Shown in pieces: positions 58,204-64,000 of a stretch of 64,000 bases of DNA. Made by a program: the position numbers and the translations under genes. The stretch's first letter is position 1. Each line of letters begins with the position of its first letter. This DNA is from Gemmatimonas sp. (lineage in GTDB: Bacteria > Gemmatimonadota > Gemmatimonadetes > Gemmatimonadales > Gemmatimonadaceae), in contig NZ_JAPZSK010000013.1 in the NCBI RefSeq assembly GCF_027531815.1, positions 1 through 64,000 on the forward strand. The letters run 5' to 3'. The notes below the pieces were generated by a model, which did no database searches, was not told the DNA's origin, and saw only the letters and a program-made list of their open reading frames with translations.

Positions 58204-59558
58204 GGCACTCCGGCAGCGGGTTCCGCCCGACGGTGAACACGCAGGGCGGCGACTCGGCGGCCATCCATGGCCACCACCTCCAGCTCGCCGCCGGGATACC
58301 CCACCCGGTCCCCCACGCGGGGGAGACGCCCCAGGGCGGCGAACGCGTAGCCGCCCAGCGTGCTCCAGTCTCCCTCGGGGATCGGCAGCTTGTGATCCGA
58401 TCGCACGTCTACCAGCGACATCGAGCCCGCCAGTTCGAGGACCCCGTCGAACATCAGGGCGTCCCGCGACAAGGGATCATACTCGTCGGCGATGTCCCCC
58501 ACCACCTCCTCCACCAGGTCTTCCATCGTCACGATGCCGGCTGTGCCTCCGTACTCGTCCAGCACCACGGCCAGATGGGCCCGGGTACGTCGCAGGTCGT
58601 CGAGCACCCGCTCGGCGGCTCGGGTAGCCGGAACGAACAGCGGCTCGCGCAAATGCTCCCGCAGGGCGAAGGCCTCGGGATGGTCCGCCAGCCAGAAGTC
58701 CTTGGCCAGAAACACCCCCACGATATCGTCGGCCGTGTCCCGATAGACCGGATACCGGGAGTACCGCTCCCGGCGCATGATCTCCCGCAGCTCTTCCAGC
58801 TCGACGTCCTCGGCAATGGCCACCATTTCCGTCCGTGGTCGCATTACGTCCAGCGCGCGCTTGTTGTGAAAGTCGAAAACGCCCGCCAGCATGGCCGAGT
58901 CGCTTTCATCGAGCGTGCCGTGCGCCCGGGCCTGCATGACCAGCAGGCGCAACTCCTCGGGGCTGTGCACATGCCCCCCCTCCGACACCGGCTCGATCCC
59001 GCCCAGCGCCAGCAGCCGGTTGGCCGTGCCGTTGAGCATGGCAATGAACGGGGACATGGCCTGCGAAAACAGCATGAGCGGCCGGGCGACCAGGCGGCTT
59101 ACCCCTTCGGGGCGCGCCAGCGCCACCGACTTCGGGGCCAGTTCGCCCAGCACGATGTGCAGGAAGGTGATGACGAGGAATGCCATGGCGATCCCGGCGC
59201 CGGTGTGTTCCGCCCCGGGATCAGGCACGATCCCCACCTGCCGCAGGGCCATGTCCACCAGCACGGCAAAGGCCGGCTCGCCTATCCATCCCAAGGCGAG
59301 CGACGCCAGCGTAATCCCCAGCTGGGTGCCGGAGATGTACCGATCCAGCTGGGAAAGGGCGCGCTGGACGACCGCGGCGCTGCGGTCCCCCTCGGCGGCC
59401 ATCTGGTCGATCTTGCTGCGGCGCACGGCCACCAGGGCAAACTCGGCTGCCACGAAGAAGGCATTGAGCAGCACCAGGACCAGCACAAACAGCAGCCGGA
59501 TCGAAATGGTCCCGATCGACAGGGCGGGTTCTGGAGACAACGGAGCGTCGGCGAACAT
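58200..59558 (-). CDS. CNNM/CorC-type transporter (DUF21-CBS pair-CorC_HlyC)
   Basis: A 452-residue membrane protein. Residues 15-200 are the DUF21 transmembrane domain (LLFVLVLVLLNAFFVAAEFA, GTQLGITLASLALGWIG). Two CBS domains follow (MRPRTEMVAIAEDVELEEL, then HLAVVLDEYGGTAGIVTMED) and the CorC_HlyC C-terminal domain. This architecture belongs to magnesium and cobalt efflux or resistance proteins (CNNM, MpfA, YfjD). The start at 59558 removes a poor N-terminal extension. It is the first gene of a three-gene operon with overlapping stops and starts. A plus-strand kinase gene is divergent from it. Confidence 0.9.
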   Translation of the reverse strand: MFADAPLSPEPALSIGTISIRLLFVLVLVLLNAFFVAAEFALVAVRRSKIDQMAAEGDRSAAVVQRALSQLDRYISGTQLGITLASLALGWIGEPAFAVLVDMALRQVGIVPDPGAEHTGAGIAMAFLVITFLHIVLGELAPKSVALARPEGVSRLVARPLMLFSQAMSPFIAMLNGTANRLLALGGIEPVSEGGHVHSPEELRLLVMQARAHGTLDESDSAMLAGVFDFHNKRALDVMRPRTEMVAIAEDVELEELREIMRRERYSRYPVYRDTADDIVGVFLAKDFWLADHPEAFALREHLREPLFVPATRAAERVLDDLRRTRAHLAVVLDEYGGTAGIVTMEDLVEEVVGDIADEYDPLSRDALMFDGVLELAGSMSLVDVRSDHKLPIPEGDWSTLGGYAFAALGRLPRVGDRVGYPGGELEVVAMDGRRVAALRVHRRAEPAAGVP

Positions 59559-59665
59559 GACCCAAAGGAAACGGGCGGGCGGCTGATTCGTCAGGGTAGT
59601 GCAATCTGCAAGACTCGGGACCTTCCCCTCCCCTGCAATCTGCACGACCCCGCAACGATTCGCGC

Positions 59666-61402
59666 GTGCGACATACGCCTGCCCTTCTGCACGACCCTAT
59701 CCAGGAGCTGCTCGACCCCCGGCGCATGTTGCGCTGGGTCTGGCTCGCGCGCGTGGCGCTGGCGTGTGCGATCCTCGTGGCGGCCGTATTCGTCTGGAGC
59801 CAGGCGGCCCCCACCGACACCCTCATTGCCACGCTGGCCTTTGCCGTGGCGACACTCGTCACGGTCGGATCGGCCTTTTACGCGCAGTTGAAGCCGCAGG
59901 CCCTCGGACTCGGGTACTACGCCGCGCAGTGCGCGCTCGATCTGCTCCTCGTCACAGCCGTCGTGCACATCACCGGCGGCTGGAGTTCCCAGTTCGCGGC
60001 ACTCTACATTCTGGTCATCGCGGGCGCGTCCCTGCTGCTGCCGTTCCGTGGCGGCCTTGCCGTGGCCGCGGCGGCCTGCGTGCTGTACGCCATCGATGTC
60101 CTCTGGCTACGCCCGGGAACGGGTACCCTTTTTGTCGGCGTTGGGGTGCAGGTCGCGGTCTTTGCGGTCGTCGCGGTGGGGGCCGGATTCGTGGCGGCGC
60201 GGCTGCGACTGGCCGGGTCGGGCCGTGAAGCGCTCGCCGCACAGCTGGCGAAGGTGCAGCTCGAAGCCGCGGAGATACTCCGTACCATCCGATCCGGCAT
60301 CATTACCGTGGACGCCCGCGAGCGGCTGCTCTACGCCAACCCGGCGGCCTCCGAGTTGCTCGGCATCGAGCTGCGGGCATTCACCGGCAAGCCACTGCTT
60401 CCGTCGCTGCGGGCGGTGTCGCCGCTGCTGGTGGACCTGCTCGAACGGAGCGCGCGCGACGGTCTGCGCACCACGCGTGCCGAAGGGTTCATTCGCCGCG
60501 GCACCGAAGAGGTGTCCATCGGCGTGTCGACGACGGTGGCCGACGGGGTGCGCCCCGATGGCGGCGTCACGGCGACCGCCATCTTCCAGGACATCTCCGA
60601 CAGCAAGCGCCTGCAGGCGCTGCATATCCGCGCCGAGCGGCTGGAGGCCGTCGCCGAGCTGAGTGCCTCGCTCGCGCACGAGATCCGCAATCCGCTGGCC
60701 GCCATCCGCAGCGCCACCGAGCAGCTCTCGCGGCTGCGCCTTCCGGATGGGGCGCCGGAACATGATGACGAGCAGCTTCTCCATGCGCTGATCATGCGCG
60801 AGGCCGACCGGCTCAGCCGACTGCTGGCTGACTTTCTCGACTTTGCGCGGGCGCGTGTCACACGCCTCGGTACGCTGGATGTGGGCGCGCTCGTGCACAC
60901 GGCCGCGATGCTGGCGGCGTCGCACCCCGATCGTCACGTCGGCGTACAGGTGCAGGTGAGTGTCAGCCCCGATCTTCCGCGGCTTCACGGTGACGAGGAT
61001 CTGCTGCATCGCGCGGTCTTCAATCTCGTGCTCAACGCGATCCAGGCGGTGGGCGAGTCGGGACACGTCTTCGTCGAGGTCGAGCGGCGGGCGTCCGACG
61101 ACCGGCAGGGGGCGTCGGCGGCCATCACCGGGGAACTCGTCACCATCGCCGTGACCGACGACGGGCCGGGGATCCCCGACGAGCTCAGGGATCGGCTCTT
61201 CGAACCGTTCGTGTCCGGCAAGGTAGGTGGGACCGGTCTCGGACTCCCCGTTGTGCACCGGGCAGTCGAGGCACACCGCGGTGTGGTGCTCGTCGATCGC
61301 CTACCGCACGGCACGCAATTCTCGATCCTGCTTCCCGTTGCTCCGGCCGCGGTCGGAGCCTCTTTCCCTTCTGGTTCCGGTTTGTCCGGAGTGACCTCGT
61401 AA
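59666..61402 (+). CDS. pilS: PilS-type membrane sensor histidine kinase
   Basis: A 578-residue kinase from GTG 59666. Six transmembrane helices occupy residues 20-190. A PAS domain follows (RTIRSGIITVDARERLLYAN), then the phosphotransfer His in SASLAHEIRNPLAAIRSA and the ATPase domain: NLVLNAIQAVGE, VTDDGPGIPDEL, GGTGLGLPVVHRAVEAHRG. PilS controls type IV pilin transcription through PilR. Its TAA overlaps the PilR ATG by one base, so the pair is co-translated. It lies divergently from the CNNM operon. Confidence 0.9.
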   Translation: MRHTPALLHDPIQELLDPRRMLRWVWLARVALACAILVAAVFVWSQAAPTDTLIATLAFAVATLVTVGSAFYAQLKPQALGLGYYAAQCALDLLLVTAVVHITGGWSSQFAALYILVIAGASLLLPFRGGLAVAAAACVLYAIDVLWLRPGTGTLFVGVGVQVAVFAVVAVGAGFVAARLRLAGSGREALAAQLAKVQLEAAEILRTIRSGIITVDARERLLYANPAASELLGIELRAFTGKPLLPSLRAVSPLLVDLLERSARDGLRTTRAEGFIRRGTEEVSIGVSTTVADGVRPDGGVTATAIFQDISDSKRLQALHIRAERLEAVAELSASLAHEIRNPLAAIRSATEQLSRLRLPDGAPEHDDEQLLHALIMREADRLSRLLADFLDFARARVTRLGTLDVGALVHTAAMLAASHPDRHVGVQVQVSVSPDLPRLHGDEDLLHRAVFNLVLNAIQAVGESGHVFVEVERRASDDRQGASAAITGELVTIAVTDDGPGIPDELRDRLFEPFVSGKVGGTGLGLPVVHRAVEAHRGVVLVDRLPHGTQFSILLPVAPAAVGASFPSGSGLSGVTS

Positions 61403-62781
61403 TGGCTTTCGCTTCTGCCGCCACCGCCCCGCGCGTCCTCGTTATTGACGACGAAACAGGCATTCTCGACACCCTGCGCATTCTCCTCAAGACCGAGGGC
61501 TTCCAGCCCATCACCGCCCATGGCGGCCGCCAGGGAATTGAGAAGTTCGACGAGCTGAAGCCGGACATCGTGCTCACCGATGTGCGCATGCCCGACGTGA
61601 CCGGCGTACAGGTGTTGAGTCATGCGCGACAGGCGGACGGCGAAGTGCCGGTCATCCTCATGACTGCGCAGGCCACGCTGCAGTCGGCCATGCAGGCGGT
61701 AAACGAAGGCGCGTTCTACTACATCCAGAAGCCGTTCCGTAACGACGAACTGGTGGCCATTCTCAATCGTGCCGCCGAGCACCGGCGCCTGCGGGTGGAA
61801 AACCACTCGCTGCACCAGGAACTCAAGCGGCGCGACAGGCGCATCGACTCCCGTCCCGTTGGTCGCAGCCGGAGTTGGTTGGACGTGCTGCAACTGGCCG
61901 AGACCGTGGCCCCGACGGATTCCACGGTGCTCATCACCGGCGAATCGGGCACCGGCAAGGAAGTCATCGCTCGCTATATCCACGACCTGAGTGCGCGCAC
62001 CGATCACAGTTTCCTGTCGATCAATTGCGGTGCGCTCCCCGAATCGCTGCTTGAAAGCGAATTGTTCGGGCACGTGAAGGGGTCGTTTACCGGCGCCGTG
62101 AAGGACAAGGCTGGCCTCTTTGCGGCCGCCGACCACGGGACCTTTTTCCTTGACGAAATCGGCGAAACCACGCCATCCACCCAGGTGAAGCTGCTGCGCG
62201 TGCTGCAGCAGCGGGAAGTCATTCCCGTGGGCGCCACCGAGGCAATGCCGGTGAACACCCGCGTGCTCGCGGCCACGAACCGTGATCTCGAAGAGGAGAT
62301 CAAGCGTGGGGCCTTCCGCGCTGATCTGTTCTATCGCCTGAACGTCATTGCCGTGCACCTGCCGCCACTGCGCCAACGCACCGACGACATTCCACTCCTC
62401 GCCGAGAGCTTCCTCGCCCGCTCGGCGCAGCTGCGACAGGAACCGGTCAAGGAGCTGGCCGACGACACGCTCGACGCACTCATGGCGTATGCGTGGCCGG
62501 GCAACGTGCGCGAACTCGAAAACGCCCTCGAGCGGGCCGTCATTCTCTCGCCGGGCGACCGCATTCGTTCCGACGCGCTCCCCGAGCGGGTCACCGCGCG
62601 CCGCGCCGAACCGTTCGTTTCGGAGCGCACCCCCGTGTCCCCCACGCTCGAATCCGTCGAGCGCGCGTACATCCAGTGGGTCCTCCAAAACGAAGGCGGC
62701 AACAAGAGTCGCGCCGCCGACATGCTCGGCATCGATCCCTCGACGCTGTACCGGAAACTGGCGCGGTACGGGGATGCGTAG
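61402..62781 (+). CDS. pilR: PilR-type sigma-54-dependent response regulator
   Basis: A 459-residue NtrC-type activator. Residues 10-125 are the receiver with Asp in DIVLTDVRMPDVTG. The AAA+ core has GESGTGKE (Walker A), the L1 loop GSFTGA in place of GAFTGA (a common variant), and FLDEIGE (Walker B). The C-terminal Fis-type helix-turn-helix is NKSRAADMLGIDPSTLYRKL. It should activate a sigma-54 promoter such as that at 63279-63294, upstream of the main pilin. Confidence 0.93.
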   Translation: MAFASAATAPRVLVIDDETGILDTLRILLKTEGFQPITAHGGRQGIEKFDELKPDIVLTDVRMPDVTGVQVLSHARQADGEVPVILMTAQATLQSAMQAVNEGAFYYIQKPFRNDELVAILNRAAEHRRLRVENHSLHQELKRRDRRIDSRPVGRSRSWLDVLQLAETVAPTDSTVLITGESGTGKEVIARYIHDLSARTDHSFLSINCGALPESLLESELFGHVKGSFTGAVKDKAGLFAAADHGTFFLDEIGETTPSTQVKLLRVLQQREVIPVGATEAMPVNTRVLAATNRDLEEEIKRGAFRADLFYRLNVIAVHLPPLRQRTDDIPLLAESFLARSAQLRQEPVKELADDTLDALMAYAWPGNVRELENALERAVILSPGDRIRSDALPERVTARRAEPFVSERTPVSPTLESVERAYIQWVLQNEGGNKSRAADMLGIDPSTLYRKLARYGDA

Positions 62782-62788
62782 CGCCCCC

Positions 62789-63154
62789 ATGCTCCGCGCG
62801 CCCCGTCGCCGGGGGTTCACCCTCATCGAGTTGTTTGCCGTGGTGGTGCTCTTTGCCATCCTCACGACCATCGCCATAGCGAAGTTCGGGCAATCCAAAC
62901 GGCGGGCGTACCTCGTGTCCATGAAGGCCGACCTGCGCAACATCGCGACCATGGCCGAAACGCACTTCACGACAGAAAGCTCCTACGCTGACGTCCGGAT
63001 TCCGGCGCAGGGCAGTTCGGGCACCCTGATCTCGTTTCGGAGCACCGTCAACGAATGGTCGGCCACGGCCACCCACCCCGGCCTGCCGGGAATAACCTGC
63101 CAACTCGAGTCGGGTGGGGGCTCACAGCCCACCTGCCTCGAGGCGGGGTGGTGA
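62789..63154 (+). CDS. Type IV pilin-like protein
   Basis: A 121-residue prepilin. After a short basic leader (MLRAPRRRG) comes the prepilin peptidase site G|FTLIE and a hydrophobic helix (LFAVVVLFAILTTIAIAKFG). The globular part resembles that of the next pilin (KADLRNIATMAETHFTTESS, WSATATHPGLPG) and ends with a Cys pair. The start at 62789 lies 8 bases after pilR; an upstream Met at 62774 is possible. This is probably a minor pilin or a diverged duplicate of the major pilin. Confidence 0.88.
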   Translation: MLRAPRRRGFTLIELFAVVVLFAILTTIAIAKFGQSKRRAYLVSMKADLRNIATMAETHFTTESSYADVRIPAQGSSGTLISFRSTVNEWSATATHPGLPGITCQLESGGGSQPTCLEAGW

Positions 63155-63278
63155 GACGCGGCACCGCTTGCACGCTGCAACACTTCTTGCGAAACGCGAG
63201 GTGCGGAAGATCGGCCCCGACGTCGTAGAAATGGTGTAACCAATTATTTGACAATGTCTTACAGTTTCGACGCCGAAG

Positions 63279-63294
63279 TGGCAAGCCTGTTGCC
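63279..63294 (+). promoter_or_regulatory. Sigma-54 promoter upstream of the main pilin gene
   Basis: TGGCAAGCCTGTTGCC has the -24 GG (63280-63281) and the -12 GC (63292-63293) separated by exactly 10 bases, and matches the consensus TGGCAYR-N4-TTGCW closely. Transcription should start near 63305, leaving a leader of about 60 bases before pilA. A TGACAATGTC palindrome lies at about 63249-63258 and could bind PilR. Confidence 0.8.
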
Positions 63295-63365
63295 ATAGAT
63301 GCTGGTGTCGCGAGACCCGCCACTTCCGGCGTCCCGGCAATCCCCCCACTTGGAGATCCCCACCA

Positions 63366-63743
63366 ATGCAGCATCGTACGCGCAAGGGCTTCACGCTCAT
63401 CGAACTCCTGATCGTCGTCGTCATCATCGGCATTCTCGCCGCCATCGCGATCCCGAAGTTCGCCCAGACGAAGGAGAAGGCGTATATCACCGCCATGAAG
63501 TCGGACCTGAAGAACCTCGTGTCGGCCAACGAGGCCGTGTACTCCGACGCCAACAGCTACGCGGGCATCCCGGGCACGCCTCCGGGCTCGTCGGGCGTGT
63601 CGATCACGCAGACCGGCACGGCCACCGGCTGGTCGGCGAACGCGTCGCACGGGTCGACCGCGGTGACCTGCACGATCGGCGTCGGCACGGCAGCGGGTGC
63701 CAACCCGGAAGGCGAGCCGGTCTGCACGACGCCCGCGCCGTAA
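63366..63743 (+). CDS. pilA: Type IV major pilin
   Basis: A 125-residue prepilin with leader MQHRTRKG, cleavage before FTLIELLIVVVIIGILAAIA and the conserved Glu at position 5 of the mature protein. The globular domain is small (KSDLKNLVSANEAVYSDANS, then WSANASHGSTAVTCTIGVG and a C-terminal Cys forming the pair). Expected to form surface pili for twitching, attachment or uptake. Own sigma-54 promoter and own terminator, so it is controlled separately from pilSR. Confidence 0.93.
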   Translation: MQHRTRKGFTLIELLIVVVIIGILAAIAIPKFAQTKEKAYITAMKSDLKNLVSANEAVYSDANSYAGIPGTPPGSSGVSITQTGTATGWSANASHGSTAVTCTIGVGTAAGANPEGEPVCTTPAP

Positions 63744-63776
63744 CGTCGACAGCAGTTCCAGCAGGACGAATGGGGG

Positions 63777-63804
63777 AAGGGGTCGGGCGATTGCCCGGCC
63801 CTTT
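63777..63804. terminator. Terminator of the pilin gene
   Basis: Arms AAGGGGTCGGGC (63777-63788) and GCCCGGCCCTTT (63793-63804) pair at 10 of 12 positions with further G-U pairs and a GATT loop, 34 bases after the pilA stop, ending in a T run. Confidence 0.8.
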
Positions 63805-63853
63805 CGCCGTTTCCCCGGTTGCGGCTGCAGCGCCGTGAGCGCATCCTCCGCCC

Positions 63854-64000
63854 GTGCCCGAGATCAAGCGACCCAGCATCCATGATCGTCTGCAACGCGT
63901 ACTCACTGCCGCGAGCGCCGGACTGATCATCGCGATCATCACCACCATGTGGTTCACCGAAGCGTTGCCCGCCGGCATCCGGTGGCCCCTCGTGGTGACC
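63854..64000 (+). CDS. Membrane protein, N-terminal fragment (runs off window)
   Basis: GTG 63854 opens a frame that runs to the window edge: 49 residues beginning PEIKRPSIHDRLQRVL, then a membrane segment (AGLIIAIITTMWFTEALP). The rest is missing. A membrane or secretion function is possible, but the family cannot be judged. Confidence 0.45.
   Translation, partial: MPEIKRPSIHDRLQRVLTAASAGLIIAIITTMWFTEALPAGIRWPLVVT

Noticed and set aside
63161-63172. GGCACCGCTTGC as a second sigma-54 promoter
   Set aside because: The spacing between GG and GC is 8, not 10, bases.
1-64000. tRNA, rRNA or CRISPR
   Set aside because: No cloverleaf with a recognisable anticodon stem, no conserved rRNA block and no regularly spaced direct repeats were seen. 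A tRNA or covariance scan would be needed to exclude them fully.

Overview
The window is a high-GC chromosomal segment from a Gram-negative bacterium. It encodes a TonB-dependent receptor, a TolC-type outer-membrane factor, signal-peptide-bearing beta-barrel candidates and type IV pilins under a PilSR-type system. The mix of proteins suggests Gemmatimonadota, but this is inference from protein character and no marker gene proves it. I recognise no rRNA, tRNA or CRISPR array.

Bases 1-8200 are an accessory island. It begins with the right end of one IS3-family element. It then holds a two-gene module (PH-domain membrane protein plus exported alpha/beta hydrolase) bordered by diverged copies of a 155-165 bp repeat, and a fragment of what looks like an IS21-type terminus. 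A YhaV-PrlF toxin-antitoxin pair follows, with two palindromic operators. A higBA pair comes next, in which the toxin frame is broken by a single amber codon. The island ends with an IS3-family element whose transposase is broken by one missing base and which abuts a 5'-truncated yoeB. Three toxin systems, at least two of them damaged, sit among decaying mobile DNA.

Bases 8300-38990 are mostly core-like genes: envelope proteins, a nitroreductase/TetR pair around a 15-bp palindrome, a cupin remnant, a flavoprotein, an MFS transporter, a DnaQ-type exonuclease, a thioredoxin fused to a BrxC/YtxJ-type domain, an M1-family peptidase, a CheB-CheR-PAS protein, ArgJ, an MBL-rhodanese enzyme, a TonB receptor, SppA, an acyl-CoA dehydrogenase, a diguanylate cyclase, a P1B ATPase and a PAS-GAF histidine kinase.

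Bases 39000-42140 hold a compact inorganic-carbon operon: an SbtA-type bicarbonate transporter, an SbtB-type PII protein, a Tat-exported beta-carbonic anhydrase and an NhaR-type LysR regulator. A perfect T-N11-A palindrome lies just upstream of the first gene.

Bases 42168-46350 carry DinB, a YbaK-type deacylase and a divergent pair of a DSD1-type PLP enzyme and RidA. Bases 46430-56030 are a run of nine minus-strand genes, eight of them tightly packed: ABC transporter, HlyD and TolC of a type I secretion system, then CPXCG, CHAD-CYTH, HDOD, an Asp-rich repeat protein and Hsp15. The transporter's nucleotide-binding domain has lost its canonical motifs.

Bases 56138-64000 hold a beta-barrel candidate, a three-gene operon (CNNM/CorC transporter, lipobox-bearing methyltransferase, ArfB-type release factor), and then a pilS-pilR pair followed by two type IV pilins. 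The second pilin has a correctly spaced sigma-54 promoter.
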